Below are positions 36,912 to 48,099 of a stretch of 64,000 bases of DNA, piece after piece; position 1 is the stretch's first letter, and every line of letters begins with the position of its first letter. Location of the stretch: assembly GCA_905116865.2 (NCBI GenBank), contig CAJHNH020002424.1:782137-846136 (forward strand). Direction: 5' to 3'. The translations under genes were made by a program, and so were the position numbers. The notes beneath the pieces are model-generated. The model saw only the letters and a list, made by a program, of their open reading frames with translations, did no database searches and had not been told where the DNA came from. The DNA comes from Candidula unifasciata (lineage: Eukaryota > Mollusca > Gastropoda > Stylommatophora > Geomitridae).

Positions 36912-37069
36912 CAGTGTTTCCCCAACTTTTCTTAGTAGCGGCGCCTTTTTTTACTTGAATTTTTTTTTTCCCCACGGCGCCCTAACCTAAGTTAAAGTGT
37001 GAATTCGTATGCAAGAGATAAAAAAAAAAAAAACTCTTGTATCTTCAGCGCACAGTTTGGGAATCACTG
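36912..37069. mobile_element. Short hAT-like non-autonomous element
   Basis: Ends CAGTGTTTCCCCAACTTTT and, inverted, AGTTTGGGAATCACTG. Internal GGCGCC-containing repeats (GCGGCGCC and CGGCGCCCTAACC) are typical of such foldback elements. No 8-bp duplication is visible. Confidence 0.65.
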
Positions 37070-37385
37070 CAGTATAAAAACATCTGGGCAACTTCAGACA
37101 TTGACAGTTATACAACAGAAAAGACAGAAGAGATGGCGCTATATTCGACACTTTCTGAGAAGAGACAGAAAATCACCAAAACAGGCACTGACATGCGAAA
37201 TAGAAGGATTGAGAAAATGAGGGAATGAGGGAAACCCTAAGGCGAACGATGATGAGAGAAGCCAAAGGTGCTGGACTGGAGTCCATCCATGATATCGGAG
37301 AGATTGCACGGGATCGAGCGGAATGGGAAAATTGACTGCGACCACTCTATGACTTATAATGGCACATCGGGACAATGAATAAGTC
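37070..37385 (+). pseudogene. LINE C-terminal fragment
   Basis: The + strand reads EKTEEMALYSTLSEK / KRWRYIRHFLRRD in adjacent frames, then LRRTMMREAKGAGLESIHDI and GEIARDRAEWEN. This is the W.GH.LR...GRPK.T..R....E RDR..WR tail of a non-LTR element. Confidence 0.75.
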
Positions 37386-37434
37386 AGCGAAAGTAAAAAA
37401 ATAAACGAGAGATGGCAGGAAGTGTCCATGACGA

Positions 37435-37990
37435 TTCTTCTTCTTTTTCTTCTTCTCTCCTCCTCCTCCTCCTTCTTCTTCTGCTTCTGCTTCTTCTTCT
37501 TCTTCTTCTTCTTCTTCTTCTTCTTCTTCTTCTTCTTCTTCTTCTTCTTCTTCTTCTTCTTCTTCTTCTTCTTCATTCTCTTCTTCTTCTTCTTCTTCTT
37601 CTTCTTCTTCTTCTTCTTCTTCTTCTTCTTCTTCTTCTTCTTCTTCTTCTTCTTCTTCTTCTTCATTTCATTTCTCTTCTTCTTCTTCTTCTTCTTCTTC
37701 TTCTTCTTCTTCTTCTTCTTCTTCTTCTTCTTCTTCTTCTTCTTCTTCTTTCTTCTTTCTTCTTATTCTTCTTTCTTCTTCTTCTTCTTCTTCTTCTTCT
37801 TCTTCTTCTTCTTCTTCTTCTTCTTCTTCTTCTTCTTCTTCTTCTTCTTCTTCTTCATTCTCTTCTTCTTCTTCTTCTTCTTCTTCTTTCTTCTTCTTCT
37901 TCTCTTCTTCTTCTTCTTCTTCTTCTTCTTCTTCTTCTTCTTCTTCTTCTTCTTCTTCTTCTTCATCATCATCATCATCGTCATCATTAT
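37435..37990. repeat. TTC trinucleotide array, about 0.55 kb
   Basis: Nearly continuous TTC with CTC/TTTC/CAT interruptions, ending in CAT/TCA trinucleotides. All three forward frames and all reverse frames stay open (Leu, Phe, Ser; Lys, Glu, Arg), so long frames here are meaningless. A polypurine-polypyrimidine tract of this length could form triplex DNA. Confidence 0.99.
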
Positions 37991-38408
37991 CATCTCCTTC
38001 TTTTCTTCTTCTTCCCTTCCCTCCGCGTTATCTTCTCTTATTCATTCACGCATTCTTCCTACTTCTCTCTCTTCTTTTCTTCTTCACACACTCGCAGTAA
38101 AACACTAGGCGGCTTGTTTCGTGTGATTTGTTGTTGCTGTCCCCACAAGTTCTGCTGAAGTCACCATGTTGTGTGTATTGATTGTGTTCACCCGACTGTC
38201 GCGTTAGAAGACGTTGTTCTCCACCCATTCCTTGTCCAGAGGCTCCGAAATGATGTAACCTGGAATCGTTCATTCGGTCGGTGAGCGGCTGTCTCTCACG
38301 TCTGTTTTCTTTGCAAAACCGGCCCTATGACCTTGTGGTGCACCTCAGAGAATTTAAAGTACGCTCGTACGCTCCCATAACATGTCCAATGTCTAACCGT
38401 AATGTATT

Positions 38409-38424
38409 GTTCCCCCCCCCCCCC
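38409..38424. repeat. Poly(C) run
   Basis: Uninterrupted C tract of about 14 bases. Confidence 0.95.
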
Positions 38425-38458
38425 GTTCACTTACTTATAGGTTAGTTTCTAATGTCAG

Positions 38459-38484
38459 CTCTCTCTCTCTCTCTTCTCTCTCTG

Positions 38485-38581
<97 letters not shown>

Positions 38582-38582
38582 T
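38459..38582. repeat. CT microsatellite
   Basis: CT array with CTGT interruptions, about 120 bp. Confidence 0.98.
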
Positions 38583-38709
38583 CTGTCTGTCCCAAACTTG
38601 TACACATTATGTACAGTTGATAGCGCGCGCGTGCTTTTTCTCATACAAATAAATACAACTGGTAATTTTCTCTCCTCCTCTCTGTTATACACAAATCGCA
38701 TACAGTTGA

Positions 38710-38710
<1 letters not shown>

Positions 38711-38774
<64 letters not shown>
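38711..38774. repeat. CT microsatellite
   Basis: Uninterrupted CT units, about 64 bp, followed by a run of about 23 C at 38845-38868. Confidence 0.98.
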
Positions 38775-38776
<2 letters not shown>

Positions 38777-39026
38777 TACTGAGACACACATCGAATACAA
38801 ATAATAGCTCTCTGTCTCACAAACATATGGTATACAAATGATTACCCCCCCCCCCCCCCCCCCCCCTCCAATCACAAACATACAAACATAACATATAAAT
38901 CGCGAACACACTCACACATGCACAACATGTACAATCACGAACACAACATATACAACCGCGAAACACACTCCCACATACACAACATGTACAATCACACGCT
39001 CACACCATAAAAGTAAAAAAAATCGT

Positions 39027-39068
39027 ACCCAAACACACACACACACGCGCGCGCGCGCACACACACAA
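39027..39068. repeat. CA/CG microsatellite
   Basis: ACACACAC-CGCGCGCGCG-CACACA alternating purine-pyrimidine run. A mirrored TG/CG/TG run is at 39520-39572; such tracts favour Z-DNA. Confidence 0.95.
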
Positions 39069-39519
39069 TTTACAATTGTGAGCAACCGCGCATACATTTA
39101 TACACAAGAAAAAGGCATAGGATTATGAATTCATACGCAAACATCCCATACAACAATATACTCGTCCACATATGTAGAAACAAATCATACAATAACAAAT
39201 TCTCTCACATATTATACCCCCTTTCCTCTTTTTTTTAAATCTTATATATGTAATCTTTCCGGATAGATTCAGTAGTATATCGAATGACTACCAAAGACAA
39301 ACTAAAAATAATGTAGTATTACTGTAGTATGCACCTGACGAGATACAGCGAAATATGCCAGGCAATAAATTGTGCAGTCTATTGTTTGTGCCTTCTTTGT
39401 TCAAATTCACATCAGGGAAACATTGCTTATATTTTTAAAAAACATTTGTTTGCTTCAGTGACAGAAGTAATTCAAAGAACAATATTAATTCAATATGCGA
39501 ATGTGATCAGAGATTCACG

Positions 39520-39572
39520 TTGTGTGTGTGTGTGTGTGTGCGTGCGCGCGCGCGCGTGTGTGTGTGTGTGTC
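39520..39572. repeat. TG/CG microsatellite
   Basis: TG units, then CGCGCGCGCG, then TG units; the complement in composition and order of the run at 39027-39068. Confidence 0.95.
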
Positions 39573-39714
39573 TGCTTGTATATTCATGTAAAAAAAGAGG
39601 ATAGGGGGTATAATGTGAGAGAATTTGTTATTGTATATGTTTTGTTTGTACATATGTGGACGAGTATATTGTTGTATGGGATTTTTGCATGTGAATTCAT
39701 ACAGGATAGAAAAG

Positions 39715-39848
39715 TGAATGAGTGAGTGCCGTTCAACCCCACCAGGACCACACAACACATGGGATAAACACATGGTGACACACAGTGCCATCATTCGGAT
39801 GATAATCACCCGGGCACAAGTCCTAGACACTCCGTTCAACCCATAAAT
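39715..39848 (+). repeat. Dispersed repeat F, truncated copy 4
   Basis: Begins AGTGAGTGCCGTTCAACCCC, then CACCAGGACCACACAACACA, CACAGTGCCATCATTCGGAT and ACTCCGTTCAACC, where it stops. More diverged than the others. Confidence 0.7.
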
Positions 39849-40602
39849 TATGTTAGTACCTGACCACATCCGCTTTAAAATAATGAGTGAGACGGGAATC
39901 AGATGGGTGGTACTTAATAAAAAAAAAATAAAAAAAAAAAAAAAAAAAATCGCGTCCCTAGCTGGGGCGGAATATGATAAAAGAAACGTGAATAATCCCA
40001 ATAATAATCATTTCAATAACAGTAGCAGTGATTTTATTCTGTCATCCCACCACTACTTTTGCCTCGGTCCAACCTTGCGTTGCTTATACCCTGTCCCAGC
40101 ACTCACAATCGTCTGCTTGTAAAGGATTCAAGGTGAGAGAAGGAAGAACTCAGCTTCTTGCCGAGGACCGGCACTTAACATTCAATCAATATGTGATAAC
40201 GGGTGCTGTGCCGACACTGTCAAGGCAGCCTCTATTGATTGTCATTCTTGCAAGTTGTTTTGTTTCTCGTCTGCCTTTTTTTTTTGTTGCCGCGGCACGG
40301 CTGCTGATCGAGTCAGTGCATTCGCTGTTATCATGATAATGGTGTACCGTAATGAGAATGTCATGGGGATAGCAAGAAAATTAATGAAGGTTTTGAAGAC
40401 AAAGCGTTAGGGAAAATGATTTAAAAAAAAAAAAAAAAAAAACCGCCAGTTCAATAAATGACAGAAGTGCACGTTAGCAACATCAAGATACTTTGTAAAG
40501 AACACCACTATTTACAAGCATAGCGTCTTCGTGCAGCACAACAACCTTGCCATATTGTCCAGGTAATATTAACAAAGAGCTTCGGTTAAGTCGACGGGAG
40601 CC

Positions 40603-40748
40603 GGTGTAGTACAGTGGTTAACATATTTATCTGCTGGGTCAATTGAAAAAGCATTTTAATGTTTATCAAGATTGACTTTTCAAACAAAACGGCAACCTTT
40701 TCTTGCAGGGTCGACCCAGTGGTGTTCTTCCAGGGTGGACCTAGTCGT
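40603..40748 (+). repeat. tRNA-derived SINE A, copy 4
   Basis: GAGCCGGTGTAGTACAGTGG (A box TAGTACAGTGG) and the AGGGTCGACCCAGT core end. The middle is diverged. Confidence 0.6.
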
Positions 40749-41977
40749 GCGTGAGTACCAAGAAATGTGTTCAGAAAGTAATGGCCAGAGTTTGGATTAA
40801 GCAGTCGCCTTCCAAGTCGAATTCTAAGTCATCGCCACCAAGTTCAAAGTCAAATATCATTTCATCAGGAAACTTTTTAAGTCGAGTCCCTACTCAGGTC
40901 ACTTTATGTATCAAATCACTGGCAAGTCGTGCGTGGAATGTTTATGGATTACTAGTTACTGTTACAATATGTAAATTGCTCAGCTGATTGCATACAACTG
41001 CTTATAGAAGGTTTTGCAATTACAATAAATTTGCAGAGAATTGAAAAATTCCTAGTTTATGTTGTTATTTTTTAAAATTCCCCTAACCACACAGTGGCCA
41101 CAACCACGGCTGACTTGAGCATTACGGGCCATCCAGGTTAATGGAAATTCCCGTTTTTGTGAAAGTCCGTTAGGTCGGTCTATTTTCACTATTTTAATCG
41201 GGTAGATTTATGCGGAAATTAAACAACAGTTTAATTATTTTAAAACACATTTTATTGAATGATTTATCATTTTGAAGATAAATAAGTGTGTTATTTAAAA
41301 ATATAACAATAATGGTTGTTGCACATAAACATAAATGCATTTAATAAAGTTAACATGAACACACATATCAATACCGTGTAGCAATAAATTTAAGTTATTC
41401 CAGAAAAAGTAAAGAAAATTAGTGTTAGTCTTTTGATTTTGGAGGGGTATTACATCAGAGGACTGGAGGGGTGGGGGAAGGGGGGGGGGGGAGGGGGAGT
41501 GACATTTTTTCTTTAACAATTTCAGCACTATAAAATAGATCATTCAAATAAAACTGCTGTGCATTATACACATACTATACATAAAATGAATATAAATGAC
41601 TGAAGAATAATATTACCATTAGTAGACTACTACAGTATATAATTATACTCTTAGTTAATAATTAGAAAACACGCAACATGCACAGTCAATATGAAAGTGA
41701 TATGCAATAATTATTCCTACAGACTAATTATTCATAACAATACTATAGCACCTCATGGCATAAACAGCAACAACAAATTTGTACAATTTCATCTTGTTGG
41801 ATTAAATCAGTTCATTATCATTATGAATTTTTTGGGTAACTGTTTAAAAATACATTGCTCATATTCCCGAATACTGCATGTAACAATGTGTATAAGCTGC
41901 TTCTTCTAGATCAATATGAGCTATTAATGTTTTGTCCATCTTTAGCAAAGTCTTACATGAAATGCATTACAATTTTC
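40749..41977. other. No gene recognised
   Basis: AT-rich sequence. Only a G-rich run at 41463-41500 stands out. The ORF at 40751-40987 (Ser/Lys-rich) resembles nothing known to me. Confidence 0.5.
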
Positions 41978-42387
41978 GGCTATCCTCCAAATTACGGTCC
42001 CATTTTATGGAGGCTGAAAATTAACCCTAACAGGGCCTCAGTCACATGTAAATTGCGGACCTCTTCCGGTAACTAAATAGCATACCACAAAAAAAAAAAA
42101 AAGCTTCCGTCGAGTTACAGTCACTGCCGAGAGTATCTCCCGCGCCGCGTGTAGCGAGTTGTCACAGGGGTGCTAAACTAGATGGCTGGGACTCATGAGC
42201 AGCAGCTACCGCATCTCATGCAGCTTCCTCCATATTATTTGCCCGTGAGTCCTAGCCATCTAGTTTAGCGCTCTCGACTGTATGTTGTGTAGCCGCCGGA
42301 AGAAGTCCGCAATTTACATGTGACTGAGGCCCTGTCAGGGTATATTTTCGGCCTCGATAATTTGGGACCGTTATTCGGAAGATAGCC
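41978..42387. mobile_element. Long-inverted-repeat foldback element (MITE-like), copy 2
   Basis: Left end GGCTATCCTCCAAATTACGG and right end CCGTTATTCGGAAGATAGCC are inverted repeats. The centre carries GCTAAACTAGATGGCTGGGA and its inverse, as in copy 1. Sub-terminal CCTCAGTCACATGTAAATTG is also mirrored. An A-run at 42088-42103 and unique sequence differ from copy 1. Confidence 0.85.
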
Positions 42388-42809
42388 ACATTTTCTATAA
42401 TAGACACATCCAGCAATATAAGACAATAATGCCTGTTTGCCTTCAACACAAAACAAGTCACAGTCATTAAGAATACAACAAGTGAACTAAAATTCCTTAG
42501 CAATAATAAACTACAATGACTGCAACCTGTAGTAGCTTATTTCATTACAGCAGAGGAAACAAGTCCTGTATGTCAGGCACATGAAATTGAACCTTGTTCA
42601 CTATACTGAAAACATGACGGAAGTAATTAGCCCTAGAAAGCTACAGAGAAGGATTAAACAGGACATCACAAGAACAAAAGTTATCAAAGGAGATGTAAAT
42701 ACATGTTAAGACTGTTTAAACAATTTGCAACACCTTGTCTTGAATTATATATCACTGTAAAGGTAAATGAAGCACGTTAAAACAGACCATAAACCTGTAA
42801 ATGCTGTGC

Positions 42810-43062
42810 AAAACAAGAAAAGATTCTTTGCCTTCCCAATGAGAATGTCATAAGAGTCGACTTATTGAGGCTTCCTTCAAAGACGAAATGCATTCGCCTG
42901 AGATGCAAGAAACCAGCGGTCTGCATACAAACAAGTCGAATCTGTGTAACGGATGTGCACACAACAACCAATGTCGCGAACAAGACTAAACCACAAGTGG
43001 ATGAACAACCAGAACTTTCAGCCAGAGTTTGTAGCCCGTGATCACGAAGAAGAAGAAGATTC
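42810..43062 (+). repeat. Repeat C, copy
   Basis: From CATAAGAGTCGACTTATTG through GAAACCAGCGGTCTGCATAC to GATCACGAAGAAGAAGAAGA. Confidence 0.8.
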
Positions 43063-43326
43063 ACACACAAAAAAAGAACACAAACAGTTGAGGATTAATA
43101 ATAATTTACTGCTACAACATATAATTATTTATACAGTTTGTTATAATTAGTAAAGAGGCAAGTGACTTGTTTTGAGAGGTTATTTAATTATTAACATTTT
43201 TCTTCACTTACCCAAAGTGCAAGGCTGCTCCTCCAAAAACAAATCTAGATACAGTATCATATAGTATATTTAAAACGAATCACACATGTTTTTAGAACAA
43301 CACCACTTATAAGTTAACACAATCAC

Positions 43327-43497
43327 GTCGAAGCTACAAGTCGCGAGTCGTTAGACAAAACTCCAAGTCGTCAAAGCTACAAGTCGCGAGTCATTGGACA
43401 AAACTCCAAGTCGTCGAAGCTACAAGTCGCGAGTCATTGGACAAAACTCCAAGTCGTCGAAGCTACAAGTCGCGAGTTGTTAGACAAAGCTTCAAGT
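43327..43497. repeat. 43-bp tandem repeat, 4 units
   Basis: The unit contains GTCGAAGCTACAAGTCGCGA then GTCATTGGACAAAACTCCAA; starts at 43327, 43370, 43413 and 43456. Confidence 0.97.
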
Positions 43498-43727
43498 AGG
43501 TAAGTAGGTAGGTAAGTTGTAACCCACCAGGACATCACACAAGCGCAAAACACCTGGTGACACAAAGTGCCACCATGCAGATGAGGATCACCCTTGGAGA
43601 GGCCCCGGAAACCCCGTTCAGCAGTTAGGTCATATTTAAATCCCTGGTTTATTTAGGGCTCCGGTAAAAGCCAGGGTGTTGTTTCAACATAACTAAAAAT
43701 TGCATATAACATGGGGACGACAGTGGT
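43498..43727 (+). repeat. Dispersed repeat F, copy 5
   Basis: ACCCACCAGGACATCACACA, AAAGTGCCACCATGCAGATG, TAAAAGCCAGGGTG and the ATAACATGGGGACGA end. It directly follows the 43-bp array. Confidence 0.85.
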
Positions 43728-44019
43728 AATTTGAAAGTATCAATGAAACTAAATTTGGATTCTCTAGGGGTGGGAAATTTGCCACCTGTCGACATTTTCT
43801 CCCGTTGTCGATGTGTTTTATTTTTGAGATTAATAGCCTTCTTCAGAAATAATCAGGGTTGTCCCGAGTTACCGGGACAATGTCCTAATTTTGGTATCCA
43901 AGAAACCGGCACAATTCGAGATTGTGTAACTGAAGGGGCGGGAGAATCAGTAAAGCTGCGACTAAATAAAACCAGCAAGGAAACGGTGGCAAGAAGAAGA
44001 CAACCCTGAAGTATCTTGT

Positions 44020-44325
44020 GGGTCAGTCAATCAGTCAGTAGCATGTCCTTTGCAGAACCTTGCAACAACCTTCCGGAAAACTTCTCGCTCACAAGCAAGA
44101 TCTCTGATACACGCATCTGGAGATCATCCGCCACATCCTGCACCTATTTTCTCTTTGGCCTTCCTCTTTCTCTCTTAACCCTCCATTAAAGTTCTCTCTA
44201 AATTTTCGTGACGTTTCAAGTGACCAACATTTTCCATTTAAAAAAAAAATCCTCTTTAATAGCCAACCTTCTTCAATATTGAGTTTTTGAAGTATGGATG
44301 CATTTGTTCTTTTCTTTATCCATAG
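44020..44325 (-). pseudogene. LINE C-terminal fragment cut by a SINE
   Basis: The minus strand reads KRTNASILQKLNIEEGWLLK, then a GGLREKEEGQ stretch (the GRR.RGRP region in another frame) and remnants of a WRS..KDML end. It begins exactly where the SINE at 44326 stops being tRNA-like, so the SINE likely landed in it or truncated it. Confidence 0.65.
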
Positions 44326-44540
44326 GGGGCTGTGTGGTCTCGAGGCATGGTGTCCGCCTAGAGGTTCTGGGTTCAATCCCCGGTAAGGGCTGGGATTTTC
44401 ACGTGGACATGGACTTCTAGTAATTCCCCCTTGTCTGTGAGTAGTGAGATCGGACGCCCGTGTGCATTATTGCGCACGTAAAAAATCCATAGGCAGCTGG
44501 AAATCGAAAAAAGTAGCCTAACGGCGTTGCCCGTGCAAAA
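44326..44540 (+). repeat. tRNA-derived SINE K
   Basis: Head GGGGGCTGTGTGGTCTCGAG with A box (GTGGTCTCGAGG) and B box (GGTTCAATCCCC). The body has ACGCCCGTGTGCATTATTGC then GCACGTAAAAAATCC, recalling the conserved central domain of molluscan SINEs. Only copy in the window. Confidence 0.75.
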
Positions 44541-44876
44541 TTTGAAGTTGAAAATCTACCCAAAGTATTTCAGGATCCTAGCCGCTGCTACAGAGCCTGA
44601 GCACTGTGCTAAGCTTCTTCGGACTCAAGAGTTAGAAGAAGAACGGAGCACTTATGGGTTACACCAGTGTGTTATAATGTTGATTCGTTGTTCAAAACGT
44701 CAAAACGTCTTATCCATGATATTCTTAGAACCCGTCTATAACATTTGTACCTTGTGGGTAGGTTGACCATAATATGTGTTTATGTTTTGACCTGAAAACG
44801 GGACATCCCAAGCAAGTCAGTTGACACCTCCATCCTCGACCTATTTTTCTTCTCTGATGTCACAGGAGTAAACTTC

Positions 44877-45125
44877 TTTCTTCTTCGCGTTCACCAGCTG
44901 TAAACTCTGGTGGAAAGTTCTGGTTGCTCGCCCACTTTTGGACTGCAGTCCTGTTCCAGAAACTGAGTGTTGCGTGTGCATCCGTTTCACAGATATGACT
45001 GATCTGTATGCAGACTGCTGGTTCCTTGCCTCTCAGGCAGATGCATTTCGACTTCGAAGGAAGCTCCCAATTAGACAGCTCTTACGACATGCTTATGGGG
45101 AGGCAGTGGGTCTTGTTTTCCTTAT
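44877..45125 (-). repeat. Repeat C, near-complete copy
   Basis: CTTCTTCGCGTTCACCAGCT, TTGGACTGCAGTCCTGTTCC, CTTGCCTCTCAGGCAGATGC, CCAATTAGACAGCTCTTACG blocks. Confidence 0.85.
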
Positions 45126-45172
45126 AATATAATATAATATAATATAATATAATATATATATATACACATGTG
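45125..45172. repeat. AATAT/TA microsatellite
   Basis: AATAT units followed by TA units. Confidence 0.95.
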
Positions 45173-45184
45173 TGCATTTGCAGT

Positions 45185-45355
45185 CCATGTGTTTGTGTAT
45201 TTTACTTCATACTTATAGTATGTATATTGGTATATGAACATAACATCTTTTAATAATAAAATACAATTGATATATGAAAATGAGTGTTTGGAAGGGCCGA
45301 ATGTAAGACGGACCTACATGCCTAAATTGTCACCCTTAGAAAAAAAAGTTGGTCC
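45185..45355 (+). repeat. Dispersed repeat H, copy 2
   Basis: Second copy of 16540-16702, again preceded by a microsatellite. Confidence 0.65.
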
Positions 45356-46235
45356 TTTCGTACGCTCGTTCGCTCCTTCCTTCTTTTTCTCACCTCAGTT
45401 AACACAGATAGATCCACAAGCCAGTGCCAGGCTGCTACATAACGGCGGCTCCAAACAACTAATTTTTTTTTTACAGAGAAATATACAGAGAAAATCATAG
45501 CTTCGTTTTTGCGAGGTAAATCGACAAACAACACAAAACACGCAGTAGACATTTGCTGTTAATTAGTAAACCAAATACAACACTAAGAACAATTTTGAAG
45601 ATTACAGCGAAAATAAAGACAGAGAACAAGCCAGCATTTTGTCTTATCTAGTTTAATTAAAAGCAAATGTCTGCAGCCAAGGGTAATACGCACAAACAAA
45701 GAGACAAATGTAAAATTAAGGGAACAATTTGAGATAGGTTCACACATCTAGCAAGCTAAATTACTAATTAAAACTAAAAGAGCTGAATTGTCACATCAGT
45801 CATTTTCTTTCCGTTCTTCACTTACTACATTGAAGTGTTGTAGTGGGGGTGGAAGCAAAGTAATGTATATGCGTCTCATTTTTCTAATGCCAATGGCAAG
45901 AACGCAGTGTAAACAAGACAAGTGTTTTCCTTTGTGTTTTCAAAACGAAATACAAGTGTTACAGTTGGATAAAATTTGCAGTTAGAAGTGATTCTAGAAG
46001 AGGCTTAGCAAGCCGTTAGAAGATTTAATTGTTCAAAGGCATATGCGCAAGATAAGAAGAGGAGAAAACCACATAACTCCTCTCTGCGACACTTCACAGC
46101 TTAAGCAGCAGGACACAAGAAAGAAGAAACCTTTGTAAAGACCTTGAAGATAATGATGTCCGTTAAGAATAACGTTAGTGATTAAAATCGCTTGCAGTCT
46201 GAACAATCTAATTTTCTTCTACTTTGCCTATTCAC

Positions 46236-46402
46236 TAGTTTTGAATTCCGGCCGAAAGTCCTGGCAGTTTTCCCATTTGGACTGTTGGCTTTTACCTGGA
46301 CCTGTGTTTTGCGTGTACATCCGTTTTACTTGCTTTTTGTGTGCAGTCCTCGTTCCCTGCCTCTTTAGCAGGTGTACTCCGACTTCGAGGGAGAACAATT
46401 CG
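46236..46402 (-). repeat. Element E 3'-end fragment
   Basis: TTTTGAATTCCGGCCGAAAG, GTTGGCTTTTACCTGGACCT and CTTTAGCAGGTGTACTCCGA match the GAA-proximal 165 bp of element E copy 2 (13080-13245) better than repeat C. Confidence 0.7.
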
Positions 46403-46659
46403 ATCTAAGCATAACATGGACATGCCACTAACTCCCCACACCAAAACAATTTTTGAAAGTAGAGGGTGCGTGGTCCCTCAAGGCGTTAAAGCTCCGTGTT
46501 ATACGTAGTCAAAATGCAATGAATGATAAGAAATAGTAATAAAATAAATGCATATTAGAGTCAAAACTCGTTAGCATGGATTTCAAAATAAATAAATAAA
46601 TAAATAAAAAATCAAGAGTTCCTGTTAAAATCTCATGCTAACCGGTGGGTAATAATAAT

Positions 46660-46858
46660 ACATCCATACATGCTGTGACCACTGGAAAGATCTATGGAAG
46701 GAGGGATAGAGGACTACAACGAGAGAAGATTCTTGACAGTCTTGTTGCATGGCATGGAGGTGTGTCAGCGCACGAACTAATACATGCCGCAGGATTATGG
46801 AGGGGAATGATCGCCCACGCCAGTCGGCAAGGCACCTGATGATGATGATGATGATGAT
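46660..46858 (+). pseudogene. LINE 3' end with GAT tail
   Basis: The + strand is open as TTGKIYGRRDRGLQREKILD, then SLVAWHGGVSAHELIHAAGL and a stop after SRQGT, followed at once by seven GAT/ATG units. The same C-terminus is at 62100-62305 and, inverted, at 48100-48360. The tail suggests 3' ends primed with a GAT repeat. Confidence 0.85.
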
Positions 46859-47116
46859 GTGAACCATCATTTCTTTCATGTTAACCGGATATTCATCTTA
46901 AGCTAGTATGTCAAGGAGGTTTTACTGTCATATGTTTGAAATAACAGCAAACATAAACACACTTATTGAAGAAAATAGAAAAGGACCCTTTTCCAAGTTC
47001 ACATGTGTATGGGTCATTTAAGAATAGACGCATATTTTACAGATCAATCGGCACTAGACGCTGATAACGCCAGGCCCCTTTCGAGTAGTCCAGGGGTTTT
47101 AGATACCCCTAGGGTT

Positions 47117-47540
47117 CGTCGCTGGCGCTGCTCATTCTCGTGGGTACTTCAATGTTCTCGGCGTGATGTCGTCGCTGGCGCTGCTCATTCTCGTGGGTAC
47201 TGCAATGTTCTCGGCGTGATGTCGTCGCTGGCACTGCTCATTCTCGTGGGTACTTCAATGCTCTCGGCGTGATGTCGTCGCTGGCGCTGCTCATTCTCGT
47301 GGGTACTTCAATGTTCTCGGCGTGATGTCGTCGCTGGCGCTGCTCATTCTCGTGGGTACTTCAATGTTCTCGGCGTGATGTCGTCGCTGGCGCTGCTCAT
47401 TCTCGTGGGTACTGCAATGTTCTCGGCGTGATGTCGTTGCTGGCGCTGTTCAGTTTCGTGGTTACTGCGATGTTCTTAGCTTGGGGTCGTCGCTGGCACT
47501 ACTCAGTTTCGTGGTTACTGCGATGTCCCTAGTGTGAAAA
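47117..47540. repeat. 53-bp GC-rich minisatellite, 8 units
   Basis: The unit contains CGTCGCTGGCGCTGCTCATT, CTCGTGGGTACTTCAATGTT and CTCGGCGTGATGT. The first six units are nearly identical; the last two are decayed. Much higher in CpG than its surroundings. Confidence 0.97.
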
Positions 47541-47654
47541 CCAGCCGTTAAAGTTGATTATTTGGGGGTGGGGGTGGGGAGGGGGCGAGGATCTTTAGAA
47601 ACTGGGGTGCAATAAACAAAGAAGCCTGATCTCTAAAAGGGATATGCACGGAAA

Positions 47655-47857
47655 ACTCTTCTTGTTCTTCTTGTTCTTGTTCTTTTTGTTCTTCTTGTTC
47701 TTCGTGTTCTTCTTCTTCTTCTTCTTCTTCTTCTTCTTCTTCTTCTTCTTCTTCTTCTTCTTCTTCTTCTTCTTCTTCTTCTTCTGCTTCTTCTTCTTCT
47801 TATTTTTCTTATTCTTCATTAAGATCATCATCATCATCATCATCATCATCATCGTCA
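47655..47857. repeat. TTC array ending in ATC units
   Basis: TTCTTG/TTC units for about 160 bp, then about ten ATC units. The ATC run read on the minus strand is the GAT tail motif seen at LINE ends. Confidence 0.97.
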
Positions 47858-48099
47858 TAATTGAATTAAAGCAAAAGGCGCTCAGATTCCAAATTCAATT
47901 TCTGCCAGTTTATTCTTCCAGATTCTCTCACTCCTCAATCACAGTTACTCTGTTATCAACACCGCTGCCCTTTTCAACAATATGGTTATTCACGCTCCGT
48001 TTTACACATCAGTCAGACTACATTACCACCGTCTTCCTCGACTTTGGTTCCCTACTGACCACGAGCCAACCTTAGGCTGTGCTGAGACCATGGAGACCA

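Noticed and set aside
37412..38158. Long open frames (about 175-250 codons, poly-Leu/Phe or poly-Lys) over the TTC array
   Set aside because: A TTC repeat has no stop in any phase; the frames follow from the repeat and contain no domain.
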